DNA of 64,000 nt from Methylocystis sp. MJC1 (GTDB taxonomy: Bacteria > Pseudomonadota > Alphaproteobacteria > Rhizobiales > Beijerinckiaceae): contig NZ_CP107558.1 in NCBI RefSeq assembly GCF_026427715.1, forward strand, positions 2,269,001-2,333,000, written 5' to 3'. Of the stretch, positions 7,628 to 19,184 are shown in pieces. The notes under the pieces were generated by a model, which was not told the origin of the DNA, searched no databases, and saw only the letters and a list, made by a program, of their open reading frames with translations. The stretch's first letter is position 1. Each line of letters opens with the position of its first letter. A program made the position numbers and the translations under genes.

Positions 7628-9064
7628 TTAGAAGAGAGACTTTGCGGCGGCGGTGGCCGCATCCATGATCGGCGCCGGATAGACCCAGAAGCCGAGCACC
7701 GCGATGCTCGACAGCGCGAGCACCGCGCGGACTGCGAGCGGCGAGCGGTCGAAACCGGGGGCCGGCTCGTCGAAATAGATGACCTTCACGATCCGCAGAT
7801 AGTAGAAGGCCGCAACCGCGGAGGTCAGCACGCCGACGACGGCGAGCGGGTAGAGACCCGCGTCGACTGCCGCAAGGAACACATAATATTTCGCGAAGAA
7901 GCCGGCGAGCGGCGGGATGCCGGCAAGCGAAAACATCAGCATCGCGAAGAAGAAGGCCATCAGGCCGTTGGTGCGCGACAGACCCGCGAGATCGGAGATG
8001 TTCTCGACGTTCCGGCCGTTGATCCGCATCGCGAGGATCGCGGCGAAGGAGCCTAGCGTCATCACGAGATAGACCGAGAGATACACGATCACGCCCTTGA
8101 CGCCCGCTTCACTGCCGGCCGCAAGACCGATCAGCGCGAAGCCCATGTGGCCAATCGACGAATAGGCCATCAGACGCTTGATGTTGCTCTGGCCGATCGC
8201 GGCGAAGGAGCCGAGCAGCGTCGAGGCGATGGCGAGGAAGATGATGATCTGGCGCCACTGCGTCGTGATCGCCGGGAAGGCCGTTATCACGAAGCGGGCG
8301 GTGATGGCGAAGGCCGCCATTTTGGCCGAAGACGCGAAGAAGGTCGTGACCGGGGTCGGGGCCCCCTCATAGACGTCCGGCGTCCACATATGGAAAGGCG
8401 CGGCCGAAATCTTGAACGCGAGGCCGGCCAGGACGAAGACGAGGCCGAAGATCACGCCGACCGGCGGCTGCTCGGTGACGGCCTGAGCGATGCCGGCGAA
8501 AGACACCGTGCCGGAGAAGCCATAGAGCAGCGACGAGCCGTAGAGCATCATGCCGGACGACAAAGCGCCGAGCACGAAATATTTGAGGCCCGCTTCCGAC
8601 GCCCGTCCGTCGTCGCGCGCGAAGGCGGCCATGACGTAAAGGGCCAGCGACATCAGCTCGAGCCCGAGATAGAGCGCGATCAGATTGTCGGCGGAGATCA
8701 GCAGCATCATACCCAGCGTCGAGAGCATGACGAGCACGGGATATTCGAACTTCTCGAGCCCGTTGCGCTGCAGCCAATCGACCGAGAGCAGGATCGACGC
8801 CATGGCGCCGACGAGCGTGAGGACCTTCAGGAAGCGCGAGAAGGCGTCGTCGATGAAGGCGCCGTCGAAGACGGTCACGTCCACCTGCTTGCTCGACAAG
8901 AGGATGACAACAACGGCGAGGCCGAGGATGCCGACGGCCATCTCGTCGACGAGGCTGAAACCCTTCTCGCCGCGAAAGGCGCCGATCAGGATCAACAGCA
9001 TCACGCCGACGGCCAGGATGACCTCGGGAAGGAAGTGATGCGTGAGTTCTGCGAAGAAGGGCAT
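7628..9064 (-). CDS. nuoN: NADH-quinone oxidoreductase subunit N
   Basis: An antiporter-like proton-pumping subunit of complex I membrane arm. The 478-residue protein is almost wholly hydrophobic with about 14 membrane segments; the conserved central region SAAPFHMWTPDVYEGAPTPV and SSIGHMGFALIGL is present, with the Lys and Glu residues used in proton transfer. It lies 12 bases downstream of nuoM. Length is normal for the family. Confidence 0.97.
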   Translation of the reverse strand: MPFFAELTHHFLPEVILAVGVMLLILIGAFRGEKGFSLVDEMAVGILGLAVVVILLSSKQVDVTVFDGAFIDDAFSRFLKVLTLVGAMASILLSVDWLQRNGLEKFEYPVLVMLSTLGMMLLISADNLIALYLGLELMSLALYVMAAFARDDGRASEAGLKYFVLGALSSGMMLYGSSLLYGFSGTVSFAGIAQAVTEQPPVGVIFGLVFVLAGLAFKISAAPFHMWTPDVYEGAPTPVTTFFASSAKMAAFAITARFVITAFPAITTQWRQIIIFLAIASTLLGSFAAIGQSNIKRLMAYSSIGHMGFALIGLAAGSEAGVKGVIVYLSVYLVMTLGSFAAILAMRINGRNVENISDLAGLSRTNGLMAFFFAMLMFSLAGIPPLAGFFAKYYVFLAAVDAGLYPLAVVGVLTSAVAAFYYLRIVKVIYFDEPAPGFDRSPLAVRAVLALSSIAVLGFWVYPAPIMDAATAAAKSLF

Positions 9065-9076
9065 ATGAACAGTCCG

Positions 9077-10585
9077 TCAGTGGCCGGCGGCGGCGAGCTT
9101 CACCGCGTCGAGCAGCGCCGTATGGGATTGAATGAGATGATCGACCGAGGCCTGCGTCGAGGCGAGAATCTGCCCCGGCAGCACGCCGTAATAGATCGTC
9201 AGCGCGATCAGCGGCGCAAAGATCAGCATCTCGCGCGGCGACAGATCGACGAGATCTTTCAGGCTCGCCTTCTCCAGCGCCCCGAAGACCACGCGGCGAT
9301 AAAGATAGAGCGCATAGGCCGCCGAGAAGATCACGCCGGTCGCCGCGAAGAGCGCCACCCAGCTATTGGCCTTGAAGGCTCCGGCGAGCGTCAGGAATTC
9401 GCCGATGAAGCCCGTCGTGCCCGGCAGGCCGACATTGGCCATGGTGAACAGCATGAACACGAAGGCATAGACCGGCATGCGGTTCACGATGCCACCATAA
9501 GCCGCAATCTCGCGCGTATGCATGCGATCGTAGATGACGCCGACGCAGAGGAAGAGCGCGCCCGCGACCAGGCCGTGCGAGATCATCTGGAACATTGCGC
9601 CCTGCACGCCCTGCGGGTTCAGCGTGAAGAGGCCCATCGTCACATAGCCCATGTGCGCGACGGAGGAATAAGCGATGAGCTTCTTGATGTCCTCCTGCAC
9701 CAGCGCGACGAGCGAGGTGTAGATAATGGCGATGATCGACATCGCGTAGATGAGCGGCGCGAAATAGACCGAAGCGTCCGGGAACATCGGCAGCGAGAAG
9801 CGGATGAAGCCGTAGCCGCCCATTTTCAGGAGGATCGCCGCCAGAATGACCGACCCCGCCGTCGGCGCCTCGACGTGGGCGTCAGGCAGCCAAGTATGCA
9901 CCGGCCACATCGGCATCTTCACCGCGAAGGAGGCGAAGAAGGCCAGCCACAGCCAGGTCTGCATATTCTTCGGGAAATCGGTCTTCAGCAGAACCGTGAT
10001 GTCGGTCGTATGCGCGTGATTATACATCGCGAGGATCGCGACCAGCATCAGCAGCGAACCGGCGAGCGTGTAGAGGAAGAATTTGAAGCTCGCGTAGACG
10101 CGCCGCTTGCCGCCCCAAATGCCGATGATGAGGAACATCGGAATGAGGCCGCCCTCGAAGAAGAGATAGAAGAGCACGAGGTCCAGCGCGCTGAAGACGC
10201 CGATCATCAGCGTCTCGAGCACGAGGAAGGCGATCATATATTCCCGCACCCGCTTCGTGACCGACTCGAAGGAAGCCAGGATCGAGAAGGGCATGATGAA
10301 GGTGGTCAGCAGGACGAGCGGCATCGAAATGCCGTCGACGCCGAGCTTGTAGATCAGGCCCGAGCCGAACCAGTTCTTCTCCTCGACGAACTGAAAGCCC
10401 GGGTTCGAGGTGTCGAAGCCCGCCCAAATGTAGAGCGACAGGGCAAAGGTGACGAGCGTCGTCAGCAGCGTCGCCCAGCGGATGTTGCGCAGGCTCGCCT
10501 CGTCGTCGCCCTTCTGCGTCAGCAGAAAGGCTGCGCCCACCAGCGGTAGAAACGTAAGGCCGGTAAGAATGCCGAACCCGAACAT
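9077..10585 (-). CDS. nuoM: NADH-quinone oxidoreductase subunit M
   Basis: Second antiporter-like subunit of the complex I membrane arm. The 502-residue sequence has about 14 predicted membrane segments, [36 protein letters not shown] and the N-terminal [21 protein letters not shown] region ([19 protein letters not shown]) with its conserved Glu. The ATG shares one base with the nuoL stop, implying translational coupling. Confidence 0.97.
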   Translation of the reverse strand: MFGFGILTGLTFLPLVGAAFLLTQKGDDEASLRNIRWATLLTTLVTFALSLYIWAGFDTSNPGFQFVEEKNWFGSGLIYKLGVDGISMPLVLLTTFIMPFSILASFESVTKRVREYMIAFLVLETLMIGVFSALDLVLFYLFFEGGLIPMFLIIGIWGGKRRVYASFKFFLYTLAGSLLMLVAILAMYNHAHTTDITVLLKTDFPKNMQTWLWLAFFASFAVKMPMWPVHTWLPDAHVEAPTAGSVILAAILLKMGGYGFIRFSLPMFPDASVYFAPLIYAMSIIAIIYTSLVALVQEDIKKLIAYSSVAHMGYVTMGLFTLNPQGVQGAMFQMISHGLVAGALFLCVGVIYDRMHTREIAAYGGIVNRMPVYAFVFMLFTMANVGLPGTTGFIGEFLTLAGAFKANSWVALFAATGVIFSAAYALYLYRRVVFGALEKASLKDLVDLSPREMLIFAPLIALTIYYGVLPGQILASTQASVDHLIQSHTALLDAVKLAAAGH

Positions 10586-12627
10586 CAGCGCAGCCCTCCG
10601 GCGACGAAATAAGTGACGATAGCGGCGACGCCGATGAGCATGGCGAAGGCGTAGTTGTAGATGTAGCCGGTCTGCAGGCGGACGGCGATCTTGGCGCCGT
10701 CGGCGACGCGGGCGGCCACGCCGTCGGGCCCGAGCCCGTCGATGATGGCGCCGTCGCCGCCCTTCCAGAACAGGCGACCGATCACAAAGGCCGGCTTCAC
10801 GAAGATGGCGTCATAGAGCTCGTCGAAATACCACTTGTTGAGCAGGAACTGGTAGAGGCGCGGGAAGGCGCCCGCCAGTTGCTGCGCGGTGCCGGGCTTC
10901 AGCACATAGACGTAGAGAGACACGACGAAGCCCAGAACCATCATTGCCGTGGGCGCATAGCCGGCCCAAGCAGGGATGTTGTGCATCTCGTGCAGCACCT
11001 CATTGTGCTCGCCCGTGAACAGCGCGCCCTTCCAGAACTCGTCATAGGCGTGGCCGGCGAAGTAAGGCTCGAAGATGAAGCCCGCGCCAATGGCCCCGAC
11101 CGCGAGAACGGCGAGCGGGATCAGCATGACGATCGGCGACTCATGCGGCGCATGATGACCATGCGCGTGATCGTCGTGACCATGCGCATGACCGTGGTCG
11201 TCGAGTGCGGCGGCGTGTGCCAGTTCGTCGGCGGTCGGCTCGTCATGCGTGTGATTATGCGGAACCTCATGCCCCGGGCGATGACCGAAGAAGGTCATGA
11301 ACACCAGGCGCCAGGAATAGAAGGACGTCAGACCGGCGGCGACCACCGTCGAGACAAAACCGAGCAGCGCCGCCGTGCTGTGCCCGCTCGCCGCGAAGGC
11401 CGCCTCGATGATCCCGTCCTTGGAGAAGTAGCCCGCGGTCATGGGGAAGCCCGTCAGCGCCAGCGTGCCGATGGTCATCATGGCGAAGGTGAAGGGAATG
11501 TCCTTCCGCAGCCCGCCCATGTTGCGCATGTCCTGCTCGTGATGCATCGCATGGATGACCGAGCCGGCGCCCAAGAAGAGCAGCGCCTTGAAGAAGGCGT
11601 GCGTGAAGAGGTGAAACACGCCGAGCGAATAGGCGCCGACGCCCTCGGCGACGAACATATAGCCGAGCTGCGAACAGGTCGAATAAGCGATGACGCGCTT
11701 GATGTCGTTCTGGACCAGGCCAACCGTCGCGGCGAAGAAGGCGGTGACGGCGCCGATGACCGTGACGAACTCAAGTGCGGCCGGCGCATGCTCGAAGATC
11801 GGCGACAGGCGCGCGACCATGAACACGCCGGCAGTGACCATGGTGGCGGCGTGGATGAGCGCGGAAACCGGCGTGGGGCCTTCCATGGCGTCTGGCAGCC
11901 AGGTGTGCAGGAAGAACTGCGCCGACTTGCCCATCGCGCCGATGAAGAGAAGGAAAGCGGCGATCGTCAGCGCATCGACATCGAGACCGAACACATGGAT
12001 CGGCTTGCCAGCGAGCCCTGGAACGGCGGCGAAGACCTCGTTGAAGGTCAGCGACTGGGTCAGCTGGAAGATAAGGAAGATGCCGAGCGCGAAGCCGAAG
12101 TCGCCCACGCGGTTGACCACAAAGGCCTTGATGGCGGCCGCGCAAGCGGAGGGCTTCTCGTACCAGAAACCGATCAGCAGATAGGACGCGAGACCGACGC
12201 CCTCCCAGCCGAAGAACATCTGCACGAGATTGTCGGCCGTCACCAGCGTCAGCATGGCAAAGGTGAAGAGCGACAGATAGGCGAAGAAGCGCGGACGCGA
12301 CGGGTCCTCGTGCATATAGCCGATCGAGTAGAGATGCACGAGGCTCGACACGGTCGTCACGACGACCAGCATCACCGCCGTCAGCGTATCGACGCGCAAC
12401 GCCCAATCGACCTTCAGCGCCCCGACCGTCATCCAATTAGCGAGCACCGGCGTGAAGCCGTGATTATGGCCAAGCGCAACGTCGAAGAAGGTGATCCACG
12501 ACATCGCCGCGGAGGCGAGCAGCAAGCCCGTGGTGACGAGCTCCGAAGGGCGCGGCCCGATCTTGCGCCCGAAGGCGCCGGCGATCAGGAAGCCGAGCAG
12601 CGGCAGGAAGACGATTGCTTGGATCAT
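10585..12627 (-). CDS. nuoL: NADH-quinone oxidoreductase subunit L with a His-rich loop
   Basis: The distal antiporter-like subunit of complex I, which also carries the long lateral helix. At 680 residues it is somewhat longer than usual for the family. The core motifs [39 protein letters not shown] and [14 protein letters not shown] are intact. Residues about 447-496 form a hydrophilic insertion with about 15 histidines interleaved with Asp and Gly ([24 protein letters not shown]), after the [13 protein letters not shown] segment. Neighbours nuoK (upstream) and nuoM (overlapping by one base) place it in the operon. Confidence 0.97.
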   Translation of the reverse strand: MIQAIVFLPLLGFLIAGAFGRKIGPRPSELVTTGLLLASAAMSWITFFDVALGHNHGFTPVLANWMTVGALKVDWALRVDTLTAVMLVVVTTVSSLVHLYSIGYMHEDPSRPRFFAYLSLFTFAMLTLVTADNLVQMFFGWEGVGLASYLLIGFWYEKPSACAAAIKAFVVNRVGDFGFALGIFLIFQLTQSLTFNEVFAAVPGLAGKPIHVFGLDVDALTIAAFLLFIGAMGKSAQFFLHTWLPDAMEGPTPVSALIHAATMVTAGVFMVARLSPIFEHAPAALEFVTVIGAVTAFFAATVGLVQNDIKRVIAYSTCSQLGYMFVAEGVGAYSLGVFHLFTHAFFKALLFLGAGSVIHAMHHEQDMRNMGGLRKDIPFTFAMMTIGTLALTGFPMTAGYFSKDGIIEAAFAASGHSTAALLGFVSTVVAAGLTSFYSWRLVFMTFFGHRPGHEVPHNHTHDEPTADELAHAAALDDHGHAHGHDDHAHGHHAPHESPIVMLIPLAVLAVGAIGAGFIFEPYFAGHAYDEFWKGALFTGEHNEVLHEMHNIPAWAGYAPTAMMVLGFVVSLYVYVLKPGTAQQLAGAFPRLYQFLLNKWYFDELYDAIFVKPAFVIGRLFWKGGDGAIIDGLGPDGVAARVADGAKIAVRLQTGYIYNYAFAMLIGVAAIVTYFVAGGLR

Positions 12628-12636
12628 CGCTCTAGA

Positions 12637-12945
12637 TCAGCCCTTCAAGGAATTGATGTCTTCGACCGCGATGGTGCCGCGGTTGCGATAGAAGGCGACG
12701 AGGATCGCGAGGCCGATCGCGGCCTCCGCCGCCGCCACGGTGAGCACGAAGAGCGCGAACACCTGGCCGACGAGGTCGCCGAGCGACTGCGAAAAAGCCA
12801 CGAAATTCAGATTCACCGACAAGAGGATCAGCTCCACCGACATCAGAATGACGATGATGTTCTTGCGGTTGAGAATGATGCCCGCGACGCCGAGCGTGAA
12901 CAGGATCGCGGCGACGACCAGGTAATGGGTAAGGCCGATGGTCAT
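12637..12945 (-). CDS. nuoK: NADH-quinone oxidoreductase subunit K
   Basis: Small three-helix membrane subunit (102 residues) of complex I, contributing to the E-channel. [20 protein letters not shown] contains the conserved membrane Glu, and [20 protein letters not shown] the second conserved Glu. It sits 12 bases after nuoJ and 9 before nuoL. Confidence 0.97.
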   Translation of the reverse strand: MTIGLTHYLVVAAILFTLGVAGIILNRKNIIVILMSVELILLSVNLNFVAFSQSLGDLVGQVFALFVLTVAAAEAAIGLAILVAFYRNRGTIAVEDINSLKG

Positions 12946-12957
12946 GCTCTTTCCTCG

Positions 12958-13560
12958 TTAGACGCCCGTCCGGAACGGAACCTTCTTGACTTCGATGACA
13001 TTCTTGGCGTTGCGCGCGTTTTGCGTGGCGATGTTCTGCCGCTTGACGTTCGGCTTGTGATGCAGCGTCAGCACGATCGCGCCGATCATTGCGGTGAGCA
13101 GCACCAGCGCCGACGCCTGGAAGAAGATCACATATTTGGTGTAGAGCACCTGCCCCAGCGCGGCGGTGTTCGAGACATTGGCGGCGATCGGCGTCTCGAG
13201 GAGAGTTTTCGAGGCGCTCGAGGGCTGCCAGCCCACGGCGACCATGCCGAGCTCGGCGAGCACGACCACGCCGACGGCGGCGCCGACCGGGAGATATTTC
13301 GAGAAGCCCTGCTTCAACTCGGCGAAGTCGACGTCGAGCATCATGACGACGAAGAGGAAGAGCACCGCCACGGCGCCGACATAGACCACGATCAGCAGCA
13401 TCGCGAGGAATTCGGCGCCCGACAGCAGGAAGAGCCCCGCGCCGTTGCAGAAGGCGAGGATCAGGAACAGCACCGAAATCACCGGATTGCGGGCGAAGAT
13501 CACCACGCAGGCCGACGCGATCATGATCGTCGCGAAGAGGTAGAAAAATACAGCCGCCAC
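12958..13560 (-). CDS. nuoJ: NADH-quinone oxidoreductase subunit J
   Basis: Five-helix membrane subunit of complex I. The 200-residue protein has the family segments NPVISVLFLILAFCNGAGLF and GAEFLAMLLIVVYVGAVAVL. The start is a GTG at 13560 (Val codon before AAVFFYLF) with a purine-rich AGAGGATGAGG stretch upstream. The C-terminal 35 residues are basic and hydrophilic, a usual alphaproteobacterial tail. Confidence 0.95.
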   Translation of the reverse strand: MAAVFFYLFATIMIASACVVIFARNPVISVLFLILAFCNGAGLFLLSGAEFLAMLLIVVYVGAVAVLFLFVVMMLDVDFAELKQGFSKYLPVGAAVGVVVLAELGMVAVGWQPSSASKTLLETPIAANVSNTAALGQVLYTKYVIFFQASALVLLTAMIGAIVLTLHHKPNVKRQNIATQNARNAKNVIEVKKVPFRTGV

Positions 13561-13608
13561 GGCCTCATCCTCTCATCATGAGCCGCGCGCGGCGGCTCGT
13601 ATCGTTCC

Positions 13609-14097
13609 TTACCGGTAGGGCGCGTCCAGCGCGATGTTGCGCGCGAGCTCGCGTTCCCACCTTGCGCCGTTCTCGAGCAGGCGCTCCTTGGTGTAGTAGA
13701 GCTCCTCGCGCGTTTCGGTCGCGAATTCCTGGTTCGGCCCCTCGACGATGGCGTCGACCGGGCAGGCTTCCTGGCAGAAGCCGCAATAGATGCACTTCAC
13801 CATGTCGATGTCGTAGCGCGTCGTGCGGCGGGTGCCGTCGTTGCGGCGCGGGCCGGCTTCGATGGTGATGGCCTGCGCGGGGCAGATCGCCTCGCAGAGC
13901 TTGCAGGCGATGCAGCGCTCTTCGCCATTGGGGTAACGGCGCAGCGCGTGCTCGCCGCGGAAGCGCGGCGAAATCGGGTTGCGCTCGTGCGGATAGTTGA
14001 TGGTCGCCTTCGGCTTGAAGAAGTAGCGCATCGACAGCAGGAAGGCGCCGACGAACTCGGAGAGGAAGAGCGACTTTGCGGCTGTGTCCAATCTCAT
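13609..14097 (-). CDS. nuoI: NADH-quinone oxidoreductase subunit I
   Basis: Iron-sulfur subunit carrying clusters N6a and N6b between the hydrophilic arm and the quinone site. Two ferredoxin motifs are visible: [14 protein letters not shown] and [14 protein letters not shown]. It has 162 residues, normal for alphaproteobacteria, with an N-terminal amphipathic region ([16 protein letters not shown]). Only three bases separate it from the nuoH stop. Confidence 0.97.
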   Translation of the reverse strand: MRLDTAAKSLFLSEFVGAFLLSMRYFFKPKATINYPHERNPISPRFRGEHALRRYPNGEERCIACKLCEAICPAQAITIEAGPRRNDGTRRTTRYDIDMVKCIYCGFCQEACPVDAIVEGPNQEFATETREELYYTKERLLENGARWERELARNIALDAPYR

Positions 14098-14100
14098 GAC

Positions 14101-15147
14101 TTAGCTCGCGATCAGGCCGGGGCCGAATTGAAGGGCCGCAGCGACGACGATGACCATGACGAGCGAGATCGGCAGGAATACTTTCCAGCCGAGACGCATC
14201 AGCTGATCGTACCGGTAACGCGGCACGAAAGCCTTCACCATGGCGAAGAAGAAGAAGAAGAAGCTGACCTTCAGGATGAACCAGATCACGCCCGGCACGA
14301 GGGTGAAAGGCGCGATGTTCACCGGCGGCAGCCAGCCTCCGAAGAAGAGGATCGTCAGCAGCGCGCACATGGTCACGATCGCCACATATTCGGCGAGCAT
14401 GAACAGCACGTAAGGCGTCGCCGAATATTCGATCATGAAGCCCGCGACGAGCTCCGACTCGGCTTCGACGAGATCGAAAGGCGGGCGGTTCGTTTCAGCA
14501 AGCGCCGAGACGAAGAAGATGATGAACATCGGGAAGAGGCGCAGCCAATACCAGCCGGCCATTCCGTAGGACGTATCCTGCGAGCGGACGATGTCGGTCA
14601 GGTTCAGCGAACCGGCGCAGAGCAGCACGGTGATGATGACGAAGCCGATCGAGACTTCGTAGGACACCATTTGCGCGGCGGAGCGCAGCGCCGAAAGGAA
14701 GGGATACTTCGAGTTCGACGCCCAGCCGCCCATGATCACGCCATAGACGCCGAGCGACGACAGCGCGAAAATGTAAAGGATGCCGACATTGATGTCGCCG
14801 ACGACCCAGCCGCCGTCCGACACGGGGATAACCGCCCAGGCGGCGATGGACAGCGTCGCCATGATGAAGGGCGCGAACAGGAACACGCCCTTATTCGCCG
14901 TGTCCGGGATCACCGGCTCCTTGAGCGCGAATTTGATGAAATCCGCGAAGCTCTGCAGCAAGCCCCAGGGACCGACGACGTTCGGGCCGCGACGCAACTG
15001 CACCGCCGCCCAGATCTTGCGGTCGGCGAGAATGACATAGGCGACATAGATCAAGAGCACGACCGCGATGAGCACGCTCTTGATGAGCGCGAGCAGAATC
15101 GGGCTCTCGGCGAGATAGGCAGTGATGGCGTTCATCCAATCGCTCAC
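14101..15147 (-). CDS. nuoH: NADH-quinone oxidoreductase subunit H
   Basis: Membrane subunit that forms much of the quinone chamber and links redox to proton transfer. The 348-residue protein has about eight membrane helices and the loops [36 protein letters not shown] and [19 protein letters not shown]. The GTG at 15147 has AGGAG seven bases upstream and is preferred over the in-frame ATG at 15135. Confidence 0.96.
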   Translation of the reverse strand: MSDWMNAITAYLAESPILLALIKSVLIAVVLLIYVAYVILADRKIWAAVQLRRGPNVVGPWGLLQSFADFIKFALKEPVIPDTANKGVFLFAPFIMATLSIAAWAVIPVSDGGWVVGDINVGILYIFALSSLGVYGVIMGGWASNSKYPFLSALRSAAQMVSYEVSIGFVIITVLLCAGSLNLTDIVRSQDTSYGMAGWYWLRLFPMFIIFFVSALAETNRPPFDLVEAESELVAGFMIEYSATPYVLFMLAEYVAIVTMCALLTILFFGGWLPPVNIAPFTLVPGVIWFILKVSFFFFFFAMVKAFVPRYRYDQLMRLGWKVFLPISLVMVIVVAAALQFGPGLIAS

Positions 15148-15157
15148 GTCTTCGCTC

Positions 15158-17215
15158 CTATTCCGCCGCTTGGGCCTGCCGGCCCTGCGCGAGAGCCGAA
15201 CAATCCGCCATGACCGCCGAGGCGCGCGCGATCGGATTGGTGAGGTAGAAATCGCCGATCGCGGGGACGAAGGCGTCCTTCATCGCGACGGCCGCATGGC
15301 CGGCGAGCTTGGCGACATCGCCCGGATTGCCGGTCTCGATCTGGTCCACGCGCGCGAAATGCGGATGCGCTTCGATGAGCTTCTTGCGCAACTGCGCGAG
15401 CGAGTCGAAGGGCAGCGCATGCCCGACCACCGCAGAGAGAGCGCGCAGGATCGCCCAATCCTCGCGGGCCTCGCCCGGCGGGAAGACGACGCGCGAGGCA
15501 AGCTGCACGCGGCCCTCGGTGTTCACATAGAGACCGGATTTTTCCGTGTAGGCGGCGCCTGGCAGAATGACGTCGGCGCGATGCGCGCCACGGTCGCCAT
15601 GCGTGCCGATATAGACGACGAAGGCGCCCGGATCGACCGCGATTTCATCCGCGCCGAGCAGGAACAGCAGGTCCATCGCGCCGGCCTTGGCCATCGCCTG
15701 CGCATCGAGGCCGCCCTGAGCCGGCGTGAAGCCGAGGTCGAGCGCGCCGACGCGCGAGGCCGCCGTATGCAGCACCGAGAAACCGTTCCAGCCTTCCGCG
15801 CCGCTGAGCTTCTGAGCCGCCTGGGCCGAGAGCGCAAGGACGGCGTCGCCATCGGGACGCGACAGAGCGCCCTGCCCCACGATCACCAGCAGCTTGCCGA
15901 CCGGCTTCGCCTCATGGATGAAGCGCAGCAGCGAATCCGGACCAGCGCCCAGATAGTCGTAGTCGTAGGTGAGATCAGCCTTCTCACCGACGAGCGAAAT
16001 CTTCAGATCGCCCTTGAGCCAGCGCTTGCGGATGCGGGCGTTGAGAACCGGAGATTCCTTGCGCGGATTGGAGCCGACGATGAGCAGGGCGTCGGCCTGA
16101 TCGATGCCGGCGATCGTCGAATTAAAAACGTAGGACCCGCGGCCGAATTTCGGATCGAGCTTGGCGCCGTCCTGGCGGCAGTCGAAATTCGGCGAGCCAA
16201 GCTGCTGGATGAGCAGCTTCAGCGCGAAGATCTCTTCCGCCGCGGCGAGGTCGCCCACGATCGCGCCCGTGCGGCCCGGCGCGCTCGCCTTGCGCTTGGC
16301 GGAGATCAGCTCGAAGGCTTCCTTCCAGCTCGCAGGACGCAGTCGGCCGTTCTCGCGCACATAGGGGCGATCGAGGCGCTGCGTCTTGAGGCCGTCGACG
16401 ATCTGGCGGGCCTTGTCGGAGATCCACTCCTCATTCACCGCATCATTGACGCGCGGGAGGATGCGGATGACCTCGCGACCGCGCGAGTCGACGCGGATCG
16501 CCGAACCGAGCGCGTCCATGACGTCGATCGTCTCAGTCTTCTGATATTCCCACGGACGGGCGCGGAAGCTCTGGGGCTTGGGCAGCAGCGCGCCGACCGG
16601 GCAAAGGTCGGCGACGTTACCCTGCAGCTCCGAGCTCATCGCGCTTTCGAGATAGGTGGTGATCTCCATATCCTCGCCGCGGCCGATGGCGCCCATGTCG
16701 CCCGTGCCCGCGACTTCCGCCGTGAAGCGGACGCAGCGCGTGCAGTGGATGCAGCGATTCATCTCGGTCTTGACGAGGACGCCGATATATTTGTCCTCAA
16801 CCGCGCGCTTGTTCTCGTGATAACGCGAACTGTCGCCGCCGAAGGCCAGCGCCTGATCCTGCAGATCGCATTCGCCGCCCTGATCGCAGATCGGGCAATC
16901 GAGCGGATGGTTGACGAGCAGGAACTCCATCACGCCTTCGCGCGCCTTCTTCACCATCGGAGATTTGGTGAAGACTTCCGGCGGAGCGCCGTTCGGGCCC
17001 GGACGCAGGTCCTTCACCGACATGGCGCAGGACGCCTGCGGCTTGGGCGGACCGCCCTTCACCTCGACGAGGCACATGCGGCAATTGCCGGCGATCGACA
17101 GGCGCTCGTGATAACAGAAGCGCGGCACCTCGGCGCCCGCCTCCTCGCACGCCTGGAGAAGCGTGAACTCTCCCGGAACGTCCACCTCGACGCCATCGAC
17201 GAGAATCTTTGTCAC
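15158..17215 (-). CDS. nuoG: NADH-quinone oxidoreductase subunit G
   Basis: Large iron-sulfur subunit (685 residues) of the complex I hydrophilic arm. The N-terminal 2Fe-2S ligands ([15 protein letters not shown]), the His-containing [14 protein letters not shown] block and the [10 protein letters not shown] cluster site are seen in order, followed by a molybdopterin-oxidoreductase-like domain. The frame is open to 17371, but the GTG at 17215 (reading [18 protein letters not shown]) follows GGAGAG by a suitable distance and gives normal length; it begins 37 bases after the nuoF stop. Confidence 0.95.
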   Translation of the reverse strand: MTKILVDGVEVDVPGEFTLLQACEEAGAEVPRFCYHERLSIAGNCRMCLVEVKGGPPKPQASCAMSVKDLRPGPNGAPPEVFTKSPMVKKAREGVMEFLLVNHPLDCPICDQGGECDLQDQALAFGGDSSRYHENKRAVEDKYIGVLVKTEMNRCIHCTRCVRFTAEVAGTGDMGAIGRGEDMEITTYLESAMSSELQGNVADLCPVGALLPKPQSFRARPWEYQKTETIDVMDALGSAIRVDSRGREVIRILPRVNDAVNEEWISDKARQIVDGLKTQRLDRPYVRENGRLRPASWKEAFELISAKRKASAPGRTGAIVGDLAAAEEIFALKLLIQQLGSPNFDCRQDGAKLDPKFGRGSYVFNSTIAGIDQADALLIVGSNPRKESPVLNARIRKRWLKGDLKISLVGEKADLTYDYDYLGAGPDSLLRFIHEAKPVGKLLVIVGQGALSRPDGDAVLALSAQAAQKLSGAEGWNGFSVLHTAASRVGALDLGFTPAQGGLDAQAMAKAGAMDLLFLLGADEIAVDPGAFVVYIGTHGDRGAHRADVILPGAAYTEKSGLYVNTEGRVQLASRVVFPPGEAREDWAILRALSAVVGHALPFDSLAQLRKKLIEAHPHFARVDQIETGNPGDVAKLAGHAAVAMKDAFVPAIGDFYLTNPIARASAVMADCSALAQGRQAQAAE

Positions 17216-17252
17216 TTCGCTCTCTCCGAAGTCGTAACGCGCTTGTTCATGA

Positions 17253-18557
17253 TCACTCCGCCGCCTCGCGAATGGGCTCGGGGTGCGGATTGGCCGAGTA
17301 TTGGTCGATGCGCTCTTCGATTGTCTCGCGGAAATGGGTGATGAGGCCCTGGATCGGCCAGGCCGCCGCATCGCCGAGCGCGCAAATGGTGTGACCCTCG
17401 ATCTGCTTCGACACGTCGAAGAGCATATCGATCTCGCGCTTATGCGCGCGGCCTTCGACCATGCGCTGCACCACGCGATACATCCAGCCCGTGCCCTCGC
17501 GGCAGGGCGTGCATTGGCCGCAGCTCTCGTGCTTGTAGAAATAAGCGAGGCGGGCGATGGCGCGGATGATGTCGGTGGACTTGTCCATCACGATCACCGC
17601 CGCCGTGCCGAGGCCGGAGCCGAGCTTGACGAGGCTGTCGAAGTCCATCGGACAGTCGATGATCTGATGCGCCGGAACGCAACGCACCGACGAGCCGCCC
17701 GGAATGACCGCAAGCAGATTGTCCCAGCCGCCGCGAATGCCACCGCAATGCGCATCAATCAGCTCGCGGAAGGAGATGGACATCGCCTCTTCGACATTGC
17801 ACGGCCGGTTGACGTGGCCGGAGATCGAAAAGAGCTTGGTGCCCGTGTTGTTGGGCTTGCCGATGCCGGCGAACCACGCGGGGCCGCGCCGCAGAATGGT
17901 CGGAACGACGGCGATGGATTCGACGTTATTGACCGTGGTCGGACAGCCATAGAGGCCGACATTCGCAGGGAACGGCGGCTTCAGGCGCGGCATGCCCTTC
18001 TTGCCTTCGAGGCTCTCGATCAGCGCCGTCTCTTCGCCGCAAATATAGGCGCCCGCGCCGTGATGGACGTAGAGGTCGAAGGGATAGCCATGGACATTGT
18101 TCTTGCCTATGAGGTTCGCCTCATAGGCTTCGTCGACCGCCTTCTGCAGCGCAATGCGCTCGGCGATGAATTCGCCGCGCACATAGATGTAGCAGGCATG
18201 CGCGCCCATCGCGAAAGACGCGACCAAAGCGCCTTCGACCAGCGTATGCGGGTCGTTGCGCATGATCTCGCGGTCTTTACAGGTGCCGGGCTCGGATTCG
18301 TCGGCGTTGATGACGAGGTAATGCGGCCGCTTGGGATCGATTTCCTTCGGCATGAAGGACCATTTGAGGCCCGTCGAGAAGCCTGCGCCGCCGCGTCCGC
18401 GGAGACCAGAGGCTTTCACTTCCTCGATGATCTTGTCGCGGCCCCTGGCGAGCAAAGCCTTGGTGCCGTCCCACTGGCCCCGCGCGCGAGCGCCGGCGAG
18501 CGAACGATCGCCGAGGCCGTAAAGATTTGTGAAAATGCGGTCTGAATCGGAGAGCAT
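17253..18557 (-). CDS. nuoF: NADH-quinone oxidoreductase subunit F
   Basis: The NADH- and FMN-binding subunit of complex I, which also carries 4Fe-4S cluster N3. Its 434 residues show [20 protein letters not shown] (nucleotide/FMN glycine loop), [16 protein letters not shown], and the cluster ligands [15 protein letters not shown] with a distal Cys in [13 protein letters not shown]. It lies 18 bases downstream of nuoE. Confidence 0.97.
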   Translation of the reverse strand: MLSDSDRIFTNLYGLGDRSLAGARARGQWDGTKALLARGRDKIIEEVKASGLRGRGGAGFSTGLKWSFMPKEIDPKRPHYLVINADESEPGTCKDREIMRNDPHTLVEGALVASFAMGAHACYIYVRGEFIAERIALQKAVDEAYEANLIGKNNVHGYPFDLYVHHGAGAYICGEETALIESLEGKKGMPRLKPPFPANVGLYGCPTTVNNVESIAVVPTILRRGPAWFAGIGKPNNTGTKLFSISGHVNRPCNVEEAMSISFRELIDAHCGGIRGGWDNLLAVIPGGSSVRCVPAHQIIDCPMDFDSLVKLGSGLGTAAVIVMDKSTDIIRAIARLAYFYKHESCGQCTPCREGTGWMYRVVQRMVEGRAHKREIDMLFDVSKQIEGHTICALGDAAAWPIQGLITHFRETIEERIDQYSANPHPEPIREAAE

Positions 18558-18575
18558 GTTTCTATTCCCCTCCGC

Positions 18576-19184
18576 TTACTTCTGGCCGTAGAGCGAGGCG
18601 AGGCTCGTGAGCCCTCCCTCGGGCTCGGAGGATTCGCGGCCCTTCTGCGAGCCGGTTTTCACCGGACGGCCGGCGGCGAGATCGTCGAGCAGCTTCTCGA
18701 AATTCTCGGCCGTGAGGTCTTCGTAGTAATCGTCGTTGATCTGCACCATGGGCGCGTTGCAGCAGGCGCCGAGGCACTCGACTTCGAGCCAGGAGAACAG
18801 GCCATCGGCCGTCACCTTGCGCTGCGGACCCACCCGGCGCTCCAGCACCTTGATGAGATCGTCCGAGCCGCAGAGCATGCAGGGCGTCGTGCCGCAGAGC
18901 TGGATGTAGAATTTCCCAACCGGCTCCAGGTTGAACATCGTGTAGAAGGTCGCGACCTCGAGGACCCGGATCTTCGGCATGCCGAGCATCTCGGCGACCT
19001 TCTCGATCGCCTTCTGCGGCAACCAGTAGTTATTCTGCTTCTGCGCCTGCCACAAAGCGGGCACGACCGCCGAGGCCTGACGGCCGTCGGGATATTTGGC
19101 GATCTGCTTTTCGAGCCACGCCAGATTCTCTTGCGTGAACTCGAAGCTCTCGGGCTGCTGCTCGGCGAGACGACGGACGGACAT
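18576..19184 (-). CDS. nuoE: NADH-quinone oxidoreductase subunit E
   Basis: Thioredoxin-fold subunit holding 2Fe-2S cluster N1a. The 202 residues contain LEVATFYTMFNLEPVG, the first ligand pair in LCGTTPCML and the second in CLGACCNAP. The C-terminal 30 residues (after KTGSQKG) are a low-complexity tail seen in alphaproteobacterial homologues. The ATG overlaps the nuoD stop by one base. Confidence 0.96.
   Translation of the reverse strand: MSVRRLAEQQPESFEFTQENLAWLEKQIAKYPDGRQASAVVPALWQAQKQNNYWLPQKAIEKVAEMLGMPKIRVLEVATFYTMFNLEPVGKFYIQLCGTTPCMLCGSDDLIKVLERRVGPQRKVTADGLFSWLEVECLGACCNAPMVQINDDYYEDLTAENFEKLLDDLAAGRPVKTGSQKGRESSEPEGGLTSLASLYGQK

Noticed and set aside
8147..10549. An 800-residue open frame on the plus strand
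   Set aside because: It is antisense to nuoN and nuoM, is full of Arg, Glu and His runs caused by GC-rich codon complement, and has no recognisable domain.
10879..13581. A 900-residue open frame on the plus strand
   Set aside because: Antisense to nuoL, nuoK and nuoJ, with the same low-complexity charged composition; a shadow of real genes.
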